A DNA stretch of 64,000 nucleotides from Halovulum dunhuangense (GTDB taxonomy: Bacteria; Pseudomonadota; Alphaproteobacteria; Rhodobacterales; Rhodobacteraceae), in assembly GCF_013093415.1 (NCBI RefSeq), contig NZ_JABFBC010000002.1:124001-188000 (forward strand), written 5' to 3'. The notes under the pieces are model-generated. The model made no database searches. It was not told the DNA's origin and worked only from the letters and a program-made list of their open reading frames with translations. Position 1 is the first letter of the stretch. Each line of letters starts with the position of its first letter. Made by a program: the position numbers and the translations under genes. Of the stretch, positions 8,312-16,416 are shown piece by piece.

Positions 8312-9862
8312 TCAGAACAGGCTGCCCTGCCCGCCCTCGGGCTTGGCCGGGCCCCTTGGCGCGGGCCTGCCGCCGGGGCTGACCGCGACGCGGCCATCGG
8401 CGAACTCGATCTCCAGCGCGGGCAGGCCGCGCGCCGCCTCGGCCCGGCCGACCAGCGCGCCGCTGCCCGCATCGCGGACCACGGCAAAGCCGCGGCGCAG
8501 GGTTTCCATGTAGCCCAGCGATTGCAGCATCCGCTCAGCGCCGGCAAGCCGCTGTTGCCGCTCGCGCGCAAGCCGCTCCATCGCCGTATCGAGCGCGCGG
8601 GTGGCGCGGCCGAGCGCCGTCGCCCCCTCGCGCGCGGCCCGCGCGATGGGCCGCACATCCAGCCGCAGCCGCGCCAGTTCCGCGCGCGCCCGCTCTCCGC
8701 GCCGCTCCAGCGCGCGGGGCAGCCGGGCGGCCAGCGCCTCGACCCTGTTCTGGCGCAGCTCGATCCGCCCCGTCAGCAGTTGCGGCCCCAGCCGCCCGGT
8801 GCGGCCCGTCAGCGCCACCCGCTTCTTCTGCGCAAAGGTGTCGAGCGCCAGCGGCAGCCGCAGCCCGGCGGCATCCAGCCGCTGCCGCCGCTCGCCCAGC
8901 AGCGCATCGGGGCGCGGCAGCGCCCGGCCCAGATCGCGCAGCCGCTGGACCGAGCGTTGCAGCCGCTGCGCCTGCGCCCGCACCCGGCGTTCGTCGAGCC
9001 CGGCGAGTTGCGCCACCAGGTCGGCGCGCACCGGCACCGCCATCTCGGCCGCCGCCGTGGGCGTGGGCGCGCGCCTGTCGGCGGCGAAGTCGATCAGCGT
9101 GGTGTCGGTCTCGTGCCCCACCGCCGAAATCAGCGGGATCGCGCTTTCGGCGGCCGCGCGCACGACGATTTCCTCGTTGAAGCCCCACAGATCCTCGATC
9201 GAGCCGCCGCCGCGGGCGACGATCAGCAGGTCGGGCCGCGGGATCGCCCCCCCCGGCGTCAGCGCGTTGAAGCCCCGGATCGCCGCCGCCACCTCGGGGG
9301 CGCAACGCTCGCCCTGCACGGTGACGGGCCAGATCAGCACCTTGCGCGGAAAGCGGTCGCGCAGGCGGTGCAGGATATCTCGGATCACCGCCCCGGAGGG
9401 AGAGGTCACGACCCCGATCACCTCGGGCAGATAGGGAAGCGGGCGCTTGCGCTCGGCATCGAACAGCCCCTCGGCGGCCAGCTTCTGGCGCCGCTTCTCG
9501 AGCATCGCCATCAGCGCGCCCATGCCTGCGGGGGCGATGTCCTCGATCACCAGCTGGTATCGGCTCTGGCCCGGAAAGGTGGTCAGCCGCCCGGTCGCGA
9601 TCACCTCCATGCCCTCCTCGGGCAGGGTGCGCAGCCGCTGCGCGGTGCCCTTCCAGATCACCGAAGCCAGCACCGAGCGGTCGTCCTTCAGGTCCAGGTA
9701 CAGATGCCCCGACGAGGGGCGCGAGACGCGCCCCACCTCGCCGCGCACCCGGACATGGCCGAACGCGCCCTCGATGGTGCGTTTCACCGCGCCCGACAGT
9801 TCCGAGACGGTGAATTCGGGCGCGTTCGCGCCCTCCGCGGCATCGTCGAACAGATCGGACAT
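8312..9862 (-). CDS. xseA: Exodeoxyribonuclease VII large subunit
   Basis: Catalytic subunit of exonuclease VII, which degrades single-stranded DNA in both directions with XseB. The 516-residue protein has the N-terminal OB fold (SELSGAVKRTIEGAFGHVRVRGEV), the core motifs GVVTSPSGAVIRDILHRL and VARGGGSIEDLWGFN, and AVGHETDTTLIDFAADRRAPTP spread across the catalytic domain. A long Arg-rich coiled region follows and then a short C-terminal beta domain. It is divergent from purD across an 87-base gap. xseB is not adjacent. Confidence 0.95.
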   Translation of the reverse strand: MSDLFDDAAEGANAPEFTVSELSGAVKRTIEGAFGHVRVRGEVGRVSRPSSGHLYLDLKDDRSVLASVIWKGTAQRLRTLPEEGMEVIATGRLTTFPGQSRYQLVIEDIAPAGMGALMAMLEKRRQKLAAEGLFDAERKRPLPYLPEVIGVVTSPSGAVIRDILHRLRDRFPRKVLIWPVTVQGERCAPEVAAAIRGFNALTPGGAIPRPDLLIVARGGGSIEDLWGFNEEIVVRAAAESAIPLISAVGHETDTTLIDFAADRRAPTPTAAAEMAVPVRADLVAQLAGLDERRVRAQAQRLQRSVQRLRDLGRALPRPDALLGERRQRLDAAGLRLPLALDTFAQKKRVALTGRTGRLGPQLLTGRIELRQNRVEALAARLPRALERRGERARAELARLRLDVRPIARAAREGATALGRATRALDTAMERLARERQQRLAGAERMLQSLGYMETLRRGFAVVRDAGSGALVGRAEAARGLPALEIEFADGRVAVSPGGRPAPRGPAKPEGGQGSLF

Positions 9863-9949
9863 CGGCCCCTCGCTTGCGGTTCCCGGGCGCTGACCTTAGA
9901 AGCTCGGCAGACCAAGGCCAAGGGGCCGGAAGCAGCGGGGGACCATGCG

Positions 9950-11218
9950 ATGAACATTCTTCTCCTGGGCGGCGGCGGGCGCGAGCACGCGCTGGCATGG
10001 GCGATCGCGCAGAACCCCAAATGCGAGCGGCTCTTCGCAGCGCCGGGCAATGCCGGCATCGCGGAAGTGGCCACCTGCGTGGCGCTCGACGTGGAAGACG
10101 GCGCGGCCGTCGCCGCCTTCGCGCAGGAAAACGACATCGGCTTCGTGGTGATCGGCCCCGAGGCGCCGCTGGCGGCGGGCGTCGCCGACACCCTGCGCGC
10201 GGCGGGCATCCTGACCTTCGGCCCCTCGCAGGCGGCGGCCCGGCTCGAGGCGTCCAAGGCCTTCACCAAGGAGATCTGCGACGCCTGCGGCGCCCCCACC
10301 GCGGCCTGGGCCCGCTTCAGCGATGCCGACAAGGCCGAGGCGTATATCCGCGAAAAGGGCGCGCCCATCGTGATCAAGGCCGACGGGCTGGCCGCCGGAA
10401 AGGGCGTGGTGGTGGCCGAGGACCTGGTCACCGCGATCAATGCCACCCGCGAGATCCTGGGCGGGCTGCACGGCAGCGCCGGCGCCGAGGTGGTGATCGA
10501 GGAATTCATGCGCGGCGAGGAGGCGTCCTTCTTCGTGCTGACCGATGGCGAGAACGTGCTGCCGATCGGCACCGCACAGGACCACAAGCGCGCCCGTGAC
10601 GGCGACCAGGGGCCGAACACCGGCGGCATGGGCGCCTATTCGCCCGCCCCGATCCTGACCCCGGAGGTGCAGGAAAAGGCGCTCGGGCAGATCATCCGCC
10701 CCACCCTGGCCGAGATGGCCCGCCGCGGCACCCCGTTCCAGGGCGTGCTTTACGCCGGGCTGATGATCGAGAACGGCCAGCCCCGGCTGGTGGAATACAA
10801 TGTCCGCTTCGGCGATCCGGAATGCCAGGTGCTGATGATGCGGCTGGGGGCGCAGGCGCTCGACGCGTTGCTGGCCTGTGCCCGCGGCGATCTGGCCTCC
10901 ACCCGGATGAACTGGGCCGAGGATCACGCGATCACCGTGGTGCTTGCCGCGCGCGGCTATCCCGGCGGCTACGAGAAGGGGACAGAGATCCGCGGGCTCG
11001 ACAGTCTCGGGTCGGACCCGCTGCTGCGGGTGTTCCACGCCGGAACGAAGCTGAAGGACGGGCGCATCGTGGCCAATGGCGGGCGGGTTCTGAACGTCAC
11101 CGCCCGGGGCGCCACCCTGCGCGAGGCGCGCGACCGCGCCTATGCGGCGATCCCCCGGATCGACTGGTCGGATGCGATGTACCGCACCGATATCGGCTGG
11201 CGCGCGCTGAAGGACTAG
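9950..11218 (+). CDS. purD: Phosphoribosylamine-glycine ligase (GARS)
   Basis: Second step of de novo purine synthesis: ATP-dependent ligation of glycine to 5-phosphoribosylamine. The 422-residue protein begins MNILLLGGGGREHALAWA, the family N-terminus. It contains the ATP-grasp motifs KADGLAAGKGVVVAEDL and the GPNTGGMGAYSPAP loop, and the metal-binding YNVRFGDPECQ. Length is normal. ATG 9950 is fixed by the glycine-rich N-terminus. It is divergent from xseA and convergent with the PIN-domain gene. Confidence 0.96.
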   Translation: MNILLLGGGGREHALAWAIAQNPKCERLFAAPGNAGIAEVATCVALDVEDGAAVAAFAQENDIGFVVIGPEAPLAAGVADTLRAAGILTFGPSQAAARLEASKAFTKEICDACGAPTAAWARFSDADKAEAYIREKGAPIVIKADGLAAGKGVVVAEDLVTAINATREILGGLHGSAGAEVVIEEFMRGEEASFFVLTDGENVLPIGTAQDHKRARDGDQGPNTGGMGAYSPAPILTPEVQEKALGQIIRPTLAEMARRGTPFQGVLYAGLMIENGQPRLVEYNVRFGDPECQVLMMRLGAQALDALLACARGDLASTRMNWAEDHAITVVLAARGYPGGYEKGTEIRGLDSLGSDPLLRVFHAGTKLKDGRIVANGGRVLNVTARGATLREARDRAYAAIPRIDWSDAMYRTDIGWRALKD

Positions 11219-11222
11219 GCCC

Positions 11223-11756
11223 TCAGCCCAGCGCCTTGCCGAGTCGCGGCAGGTTCGCCCGTTTCAGAATGCCGCGCAGGGGCTGCGGCTGGCCGGACAG
11301 GGTCTCGGCCCGCGCCCGTGCCGCCTGGGCGATCCGCGCGACGGGGATCTCGCCCGCGTCATGCAACTCCAGCAACACGCTGTCGGGGCTGCGCAGCATC
11401 AGCCCGTGACGCGCAAGGGTGCGACCCGGAAAATCGCGCAGGTTCAGGGTCACGATCGCCTCGGCCCCGCCATGGATCGCGGCCGCCAGCACATGGATGT
11501 CGTTCGGATCGGGCAGCGAAAGGGCGGGGTCGTCGGGGGCCTCGATGCTGGCGTCGGGAAAACGGGTACGCAGGAGCGCGATCTCGGCCCGTGCCCGCGG
11601 CCCGTCGGCAAGCGCGCTGCGCTCGGCCGCACGCGCCCATTCCTCGAGGATGCGATCCGACCACAGCGGCGTGAAACCGCCCGCGGCGGCCGTCTCGATC
11701 AGGATATCCCGCAGCACCGTGGGGTAGAGCACGCAGGCGTCGAGCAGCAGCCTCAT
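11223..11756 (-). CDS. PIN-domain protein coupled to rlmI
   Basis: A 177-residue PIN-fold (VapC-like) putative ribonuclease. The first acidic residue is in MRLLLDACVLYPTVLRD; further acidic positions are in DRILEEWARA and in SLPDPNDIHVLAAAI with TLNLRDFP, the usual PIN metal-binding pattern. No antitoxin gene is adjacent. Instead its ATG overlaps the rlmI stop (ATGA), so it is translationally coupled to an rRNA methyltransferase. This argues for a chromosomal RNA-processing role rather than a toxin-antitoxin pair. I recall this arrangement as a conserved Rhodobacterales family, but that is from memory. Confidence 0.8.
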   Translation of the reverse strand: MRLLLDACVLYPTVLRDILIETAAAGGFTPLWSDRILEEWARAAERSALADGPRARAEIALLRTRFPDASIEAPDDPALSLPDPNDIHVLAAAIHGGAEAIVTLNLRDFPGRTLARHGLMLRSPDSVLLELHDAGEIPVARIAQAARARAETLSGQPQPLRGILKRANLPRLGKALG

Positions 11757-12952
11757 CCGTCCAGCCGCAGGAACAGCGCCTTGAGATAAGCGCTTTCGGC
11801 AAGGAACGGATGGACCGGATGATCCGGCCCCGCCTCTCCGGTGTGCAGGATCTGCGCGCTGCGCCCGGCCTTGCCCACGCCGCGCAGCGATGCGCCGCGA
11901 AAGGCCGCCAGATCGGCCGCGTGCGAGCAGGAACACAGCACCAGGAAGCCGCCCGGCTCGACCAGCCGCGACGCCAGGCGCGCCACCCGCTCATAGGCGC
12001 GCAGCCCGGCATCGAGCGCGGGCTTGGCCGGGGCGAAGGCGGGCGGGTCGCAGACCACGAGGCCGAAGCTTTCGCCCTCCGCCTCCAGCGCGGCCATGGT
12101 GTCGAAGGCATCGCCGCGGCGGGTCGCGAAACGGTCGGAAACGCCCGAGCGTGCCGCGCCTTCCTCGGCCAGTGCCAGCGCCGGGGCCGATGCATCGACC
12201 GCCAGCGCCGAGGTGGCGCCCCCCGCAAGCGCGGCCAGCGCGAAGCCGCCAACATGGGAGAACACGTCCAGCACCCGCCGCCCACGGCCCAGGCGGGCGG
12301 CAAAGGCGTGGTTCGGGCGCTGGTCGAAGAACAGCCCGGTCTTCTGCCCGCCCAGGATGTCGGCGCGGTAGACAGCCCCGTTCATCGGCACGTCGATCAC
12401 GCCGTCGATCTGGCCCGCCAGCGGCCCGGAGACATCGTCGAGCCCCTCGAGCCCGCGCGCGCGGCCCGCGGCGTTCTTGTGGACGGTCGTCACGCCCGGC
12501 AGCGCCAGAAGTGCGGCAACGAAGCCCGGCAGCATCCGCTCGGCCCAGGCGGCGTTGGGCTGGATCACGCAGACCGCGCCGAAGCGGTCGATCACCACAC
12601 CGGGCAGGCCGTCTGCCTCGGCATGGACCAGCCGGTAGAAGGGCGCGTCGAACAGCGCCTCGCGAAGGGCTGCGGCACGCGCGATCCGCGCCGCGATCCA
12701 GGCATCGTCGATCCGCGCGGACAGGTCCGGATCGAGCATCCGGAACCCGATCCTGGATCCTGCGTTGAAGGCGCCCTGCCCCAGCGCGTTGCGCTCGGCA
12801 TCCTCGAGCACGACGATGCTGCCCGCGGGCACGGCCCGGCTGCGCCGGTCCAGCACAAGCGTGTCGGTAAAGGCCCAGGGCGCGCCGAAGCGCAGCGGCT
12901 GGGCGTTCTTGTTGGGGCGCAGGCGAATCCGCGGAAGATCAGGCTCTGTCAT
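11753..12952 (-). CDS. rlmI: RlmI-type class I rRNA methyltransferase
   Basis: SAM-dependent 23S rRNA (cytosine-C5) methyltransferase of the RlmI family. The 399-residue protein has an N-terminal PUA domain (about 1-75, with WAFTDTL and GAFNAGSRIGFRML). The Rossmann domain carries QKTGLFFDQRPN, RRVLDVFSHVGGFAL (SAM binding) and the catalytic VVCDPPAFAP; a CSCSH motif follows. Length matches the family (about 396). It forms a two-gene unit with the downstream PIN-domain gene by ATGA overlap. Confidence 0.9.
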   Translation of the reverse strand: MTEPDLPRIRLRPNKNAQPLRFGAPWAFTDTLVLDRRSRAVPAGSIVVLEDAERNALGQGAFNAGSRIGFRMLDPDLSARIDDAWIAARIARAAALREALFDAPFYRLVHAEADGLPGVVIDRFGAVCVIQPNAAWAERMLPGFVAALLALPGVTTVHKNAAGRARGLEGLDDVSGPLAGQIDGVIDVPMNGAVYRADILGGQKTGLFFDQRPNHAFAARLGRGRRVLDVFSHVGGFALAALAGGATSALAVDASAPALALAEEGAARSGVSDRFATRRGDAFDTMAALEAEGESFGLVVCDPPAFAPAKPALDAGLRAYERVARLASRLVEPGGFLVLCSCSHAADLAAFRGASLRGVGKAGRSAQILHTGEAGPDHPVHPFLAESAYLKALFLRLDG

Positions 12953-12980
12953 GGCGCCTCTCTAGCCGGGCGGCTGGCAT

Positions 12981-13009
12981 AAAAAAAGGCTGTCCCCGAG
13001 GGGACAGCC
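12981..13009 (-). terminator. Intrinsic terminator of the 53-aa gene
   Basis: Perfect inverted repeat GGCTGTCCCC / GGGGACAGCC (12988-12997 and 13000-13009) with a two-base centre. Read on the minus strand it is followed by seven T (the A-run at 12981-12987). It lies 27 bases past the stop of the minus-strand small gene at 13037-13198. Confidence 0.92.
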
Positions 13010-13036
13010 CAGTCCAGGGAGGAAACTGGAAAATTC

Positions 13037-13198
13037 TCAGATATGCGCCTTGCGGGGCTGCTTCGCGAACAGCGCGGCAAGGCGGGCGCGGATCGCGGCA
13101 CCGAAGGCGGCAAAGGCTTCGGCGCGCATGGCGTGGGCCCGGCGTTCGATCTCGGCGATCTCTTCGGGGGTCGGGTAGTGGAACTGTTCGGTCATCAT
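13037..13198 (-). CDS. Small conserved protein (RSP_7527-like)
   Basis: A 53-residue soluble, helix-rich protein: MMTEQFHYPTPEEIAEIERR, then AHAMRAEAFAAFGAAIRARL and a basic tail. A ribosome site (CAGGAG, read on the minus strand) sits about nine bases before the ATG, and a strong terminator follows, so it is a monocistronic gene. From memory it resembles a small Rhodobacterales family of short proteins with a PTP-x-x-I-x-x-I-E N-terminus, often named RSP_7527. Function unknown. A longer start at 13294 exists but lacks a ribosome site. Confidence 0.7.
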   Translation of the reverse strand: MMTEQFHYPTPEEIAEIERRAHAMRAEAFAAFGAAIRARLAALFAKQPRKAHI

Positions 13199-13315
13199 CT
13201 CTGTGCTCCTGGTCTGGTCCCTGCGGCCCGTATCGAGGGGTCGCTGACCGTTGAGGCAGAGATAGGCGCAGCCGGCGCATATTGCAGCGCACAAATAATC
13301 ACTTCCGCTATGCGC

Positions 13316-14038
13316 CTAGCGCATGACTGCGGGAAGGGGGCCAGTTTTCACGGGTCGCAGGTTCAGGTGCTTCAGGTAGCGCCGCTCAAGCGCGCGGAAC
13401 ACCATGACGAAGCCGAAGGTAAGCAGCATGTAAAGGGCCGCGGCCGTCAGGAACCCCTCGTAGGCGACGTAGAACTTGGCGTTCAGCGTGCGGCCCGCGC
13501 CCAGGATATCCTGGATCGTGATGATGCTCGCGACGACCGAGCCATGCAGCATGAACACGACCTCGTTACCATATTGCGGCAGCGCGCGGCGCAGCGCCGA
13601 GGGGATCAGCACCAGCCAGGTCACCTGCCGCTCGCTCAGGCCCAGGGCGCGCGCGGCTTCCAGTTCGCCCTCGGGGGTGGTCTCGACCGCGCCGCGGATG
13701 ATCTCGGTCGCGTAGGCGCCCGAGTTCAGCGCGAAGGTGACGAGCGCACACCACCAGGCGCTGCGCAGATAGGGCCAGAGAAAGCTGTCGCGCACCGCCT
13801 CGAACTGCGAAAGGCCGTAATAGATCAGGTAGAGTTGCACCAGCAGCGGCGTGCCGCGGAACAGGTAGACATAAGCGTTGATCGCCGGCGACAGGTAGCG
13901 CACCCGCCGGGCCCGCGCGATCCCGCAGGGCAGCGCGATGGCAAAGCCGATGGCCAGCGCGAGAAGCGTCAGGACCAGCGTGGTCCAGACGCCCTGGGCG
14001 AAAAGCTGCCAGTTCTCGGCGATCAGGCCCAGGTTCAT
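13316..14038 (-). CDS. Polar amino-acid ABC transporter permease (HisM-like)
   Basis: Inner-membrane permease of a polar amino-acid uptake system. The 240-residue protein has about five hydrophobic helices, the FRGTPLLVQLYLIYYGLSQ segment, and the EAA loop ETTPEGELEAARALGLSERQ that contacts the ATPase. Its ATG overlaps the stop of the upstream permease gene (ATGA). It is the last gene of a minus-strand set: binding protein, HisQ-like permease, HisM-like permease. No ATP-binding subunit (HisP) follows; the next minus-strand gene is an unrelated 53-aa protein. Confidence 0.9.
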   Translation of the reverse strand: MNLGLIAENWQLFAQGVWTTLVLTLLALAIGFAIALPCGIARARRVRYLSPAINAYVYLFRGTPLLVQLYLIYYGLSQFEAVRDSFLWPYLRSAWWCALVTFALNSGAYATEIIRGAVETTPEGELEAARALGLSERQVTWLVLIPSALRRALPQYGNEVVFMLHGSVVASIITIQDILGAGRTLNAKFYVAYEGFLTAAALYMLLTFGFVMVFRALERRYLKHLNLRPVKTGPLPAVMR

Positions 14039-14721
14039 CCTGCCCGCCCCATCAGCGCGTAGCGGCGCTCCAGTCGCTCGAAGGTGGTGGTCGAGACCCA
14101 GGTGATGGCCAGGTACACCAGCAGCACGAAGGCGAAGAAGACGAAGGGCTCGCGCACCGACTTGCCCGCGTCATTGGCAAGCCCGACCAGATCGCCCAGC
14201 CCGATCACCGACACGACGGCGGTGGACTTGACCAGCACCTGCCAGACATTCGCATAGCCCGGCAGCGCGAAGCGGATCATCTGCGGCAGGGTCACAAGGC
14301 GCAGGATCTGCGCAGGTCTGAGGCCCAGCGCGCGCGCAGCCTCGGCCTGGCCGGGCGGCACGGTCAGATAGGCGCCGCGAAACGTCTCGGTCAGGTAGGC
14401 GCCGTAGATGAAACCGATGGCCAGCACGCCCGACAGGAAGGGCGACAACTCGATGTAGTCGAGGCCGAGGCGTCCTCCGATGTCGTTCAGCAGGCGCTGG
14501 CCGCCGAAATAGATGAGCAGGATCAGCACCAGATCCGGCACGCCGCGCACCAAGGTCGTGTAGGCGGTGACGCCGCCGCGGGCGATCCGCCCGCCCCCCA
14601 TCCGCCCGGCCGCGGCGATCCCGCCCAGAAGGGTCGCCAGCGCGAGCGACAGCAGTGCCAGCGATATCGTCACCAGCGCACCGCGCAGCAGAAGCGGGAT
14701 ATAGGGCAGGAGCTGATCCAT
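14035..14721 (-). CDS. Polar amino-acid ABC transporter permease (HisQ-like)
   Basis: A 228-residue permease with the HisMQ/GlnP fold: TTLVRGVPDLVLILLIYFGGQ near the first helix pair and the EAA loop LTVPPGQAEAARALGLRPAQ. It begins MDQLLPYIPLLLRGALVTIS at ATG 14721, 46 bases after the binding-protein stop. It overlaps the HisM-like gene by four bases, so the two permeases would be made together as a heterodimer. The substrate is probably arginine, ornithine, histidine or a related amino acid, inferred from the family. Confidence 0.9.
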   Translation of the reverse strand: MDQLLPYIPLLLRGALVTISLALLSLALATLLGGIAAAGRMGGGRIARGGVTAYTTLVRGVPDLVLILLIYFGGQRLLNDIGGRLGLDYIELSPFLSGVLAIGFIYGAYLTETFRGAYLTVPPGQAEAARALGLRPAQILRLVTLPQMIRFALPGYANVWQVLVKSTAVVSVIGLGDLVGLANDAGKSVREPFVFFAFVLLVYLAITWVSTTTFERLERRYALMGRAG

Positions 14722-14767
14722 GAGCCGGGGTCCGGGCCGCGCCGGGCAGGCACGGCCCGATGCGGTA

Positions 14768-15517
14768 TCAGCCGCTGTAAACGTCGAAGTCGAAGTACTT
14801 CTCGTTGATCTCCTGGTATTCGCCCGAGGCGCGCAGCGACCGGATCGCGGCCGAGAAGGCGTCGCGCAGGTCGGTATCCTGCTGGCGCACGCCGATGCCG
14901 GCGCCGCTGCCGTGGTACTTCTCGATCGCGAAGCTCGGCCCGAAGAAGGCGAATCCCTCGCCCGCCTCGGTGTTGATGAAACCATCCAGCGTGGCGATGC
15001 TGTCGGCCATGATCGCGTCGATGCGCCCGGCGACCAGGTCGAGATACGCCTCGTCCTGCGAGCCGTAGAGCGCCAGTTCCAGGTCAGGATACTCGCCTTC
15101 CATGAAGGCCTGGTGGATCGTGCCGCGCTGCACACCGACGATCTTGCCGTCCAGATCGCCCTCGGTCATGCCCTCGGCGCCCACGAAGCGGGCCGGGGTC
15201 TGGTAGTATTTCTCCGAGAAATCAATGACCTGCTTGCGCTCTTCGGTAATCGACATCGAGGCGATGATGGCATCGCACTTGCGCTCGAGCAGGGCGGGGA
15301 TGATGCCGTCCCAGTCGGTCTTCACCAGCTCGCAGCTGCGACCCATCTCCTCGCACAGGGCGTTCGCCATGTCGATGTCGAAGCCTTCGACGGCGCCGGT
15401 CTCGGTGGTGTAGGAAAACGGCGGATAGGCACCTTCGACGCAGATGCGCAGATCCTGCGCCATAACGGCCGATGACATGCCGGCAAGCGCCACGAGGGTC
15501 GTCAGGGTGGTCTTCAT
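14768..15517 (-). CDS. Periplasmic polar amino-acid binding protein (HisJ/ArgT-like)
   Basis: Substrate-binding protein (SBP_bac_3 family) of the adjacent ABC transporter. The 249-residue precursor has signal peptide MKTTLTTLVALAGMSSAVMA. The mature chain shows EGAYPPFSYTTETGAVEGFD, VKTDWDGIIPALLERKCDAI and SMSITEERKQVIDFSEKYY, then the second lobe with GVQRGTIHQAF and DAIMADSIA. These fit the lysine/arginine/ornithine/histidine binding group. ATG 15517 follows an upstream promoter on the minus strand (15549-15576). Sequence farther upstream is not part of the gene. Confidence 0.93.
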   Translation of the reverse strand: MKTTLTTLVALAGMSSAVMAQDLRICVEGAYPPFSYTTETGAVEGFDIDMANALCEEMGRSCELVKTDWDGIIPALLERKCDAIIASMSITEERKQVIDFSEKYYQTPARFVGAEGMTEGDLDGKIVGVQRGTIHQAFMEGEYPDLELALYGSQDEAYLDLVAGRIDAIMADSIATLDGFINTEAGEGFAFFGPSFAIEKYHGSGAGIGVRQQDTDLRDAFSAAIRSLRASGEYQEINEKYFDFDVYSG

Positions 15518-15548
15518 GTATCCAATCTCCCGTTCGGATGATCCCGCA

Positions 15549-15576
15549 CTTTTAGACGGCACCGCCTTTCGGTCAA
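15549..15576 (-). promoter_or_regulatory. Candidate promoter of the amino-acid ABC operon
   Basis: On the minus strand TTGACC (15571-15576 in plus coordinates) and TAAAAG (15549-15554) are separated by 16 bases, placing a transcription start roughly 20-25 bases before ATG 15517. Three in-phase GCGTATGGCA repeats lie upstream of it. Confidence 0.5.
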
Positions 15577-15609
15577 GCATGGCGTCGGCGCGGATTCCCC
15601 TGCCAGACG

Positions 15610-15641
15610 GCGTATGGCACGCGTATGGCAGGCGTATGGCA
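15610..15641. repeat. Three 10-bp direct repeats at 11-bp spacing
   Basis: GCGTATGGCA occurs at 15610-15619, 15621-15630 and 15632-15641, exactly 11 bp apart, so the sites face one side of the helix. They lie 33 to 65 bp upstream of the -35 box of the amino-acid ABC promoter. A small palindrome CTGCCC-GCA-GGGCAG follows at 15648-15662. The roughly 480-bp gap 15518-16000 otherwise holds no gene I can support. Confidence 0.6.
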
Positions 15642-15905
15642 CTTTGCCTGCCCGCAGGGCAGCACGACATCTTTCGGTGGCCACGGGCTGCGAATCGGTC
15701 TTGCGGCCCGCGGCGACGGAAAGATCGCAGAACCGGAATATCCGGCCGGAACGCCCCTTGGCGGGCCTGTCGGGCCCGGGCGCCGCAAGGCCCGGCGCCG
15801 GCGCAGCCACCGCCCCGGATCCCACGGCGAAAGAAGGACAATTCCGCACTCCCGGGGTCCGCGTCCCGACTCGCGGCGCGGTTCTTCGCGCAAACAGTGC
15901 GTTTG

Positions 15906-15956
15906 TTAACCATTTCCTCAGTAAACCCACGGTAAGCGTCAGTTTTGGTGTATAAT
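15906..15956 (+). promoter_or_regulatory. Candidate promoter with TTAACCAT box
   Basis: TATAAT at 15951-15956 lies 44 bases before ATG 16001, without a clear -35 box. Upstream, TTAACCAT (15906-15913) matches the half-site reported for the alphaproteobacterial cell-cycle regulator CtrA; the second half-site is not evident. The control is an inference from motif resemblance only. Confidence 0.35.
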
Positions 15957-16000
15957 GGCGCTCGTAACGAGTGCAGCCTTCTGTTCGAGGGAAAGTAGCG

Positions 16001-16240
16001 ATGAGCAGCATGGAGCGTGTGGTCGAGGATCTCGGCCGCATCTACGGTCGGTCGAAGGATTTCGTGGGCGAGTTCCTTTACGCGCCCTTCGGGATCGAAA
16101 GCACCGACGCGGTGAACGCCGCGACGCTGTATGTGGCGCTGGCGGTCCTGGCCATGGTGACGTGGCGGCTGGCCAGCCCCGCGCCGCGCCGGCGCAGCGG
16201 CCGGGCCCGGAGCAAGTTCGACGTAAGCCGGAACATCTGA
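16001..16240 (+). CDS. Small single-pass membrane protein
   Basis: Unrecognised 79-residue protein. ATG 16001 follows a GAGGGAAAG ribosome site. The N-terminal half is soluble (MSSMERVVEDLGRIYGRSKD), then comes one hydrophobic helix (about 46-60, LYVALAVLAMVTWRL) and a basic Arg/Ser-rich C-terminus. Topology rules predict the tail in the cytoplasm. It stands alone between the amino-acid transporter and ccmI, with a TATAAT promoter upstream and a GC-rich hairpin downstream. No function can be assigned. Confidence 0.7.
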   Translation: MSSMERVVEDLGRIYGRSKDFVGEFLYAPFGIESTDAVNAATLYVALAVLAMVTWRLASPAPRRRSGRARSKFDVSRNI

Positions 16241-16265
16241 GCCCCGCGCCACGGCCCGGCAGCAC

Positions 16266-16291
16266 CGCGCCCGCCCCGACAGGCGGGCGCG
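16266..16291 (+). terminator. GC-rich hairpin after the 79-aa gene
   Basis: Perfect 10-bp stem CGCGCCCGCC / GGCGGGCGCG (16266-16275 and 16282-16291) with a six-base loop, 25 bases past the stop of the preceding gene. There is no T-tract, so terminator function is likely but unproven. Confidence 0.5.
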
Positions 16292-16416
16292 ACAGCCCCC
16301 TCTCGCGAGAAAGTCATCGGCGTGCATTCCCGTAGCCGGGGGGTGCGCGGATTTCCGCGTTGCAGCCGGCGCTGGCGCTGCGCTAGGGGTTCGGGGATGT
16401 GGACGCGGGGGCAGGC

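Noticed and set aside
11223-11756. Type II toxin of a toxin-antitoxin pair
   Set aside because: PIN domain present but no antitoxin gene; coupled to rlmI instead.
13199-13294. N-terminal extension of the 53-aa gene
   Set aside because: The ribosome site and family resemblance support the ATG at 13198.
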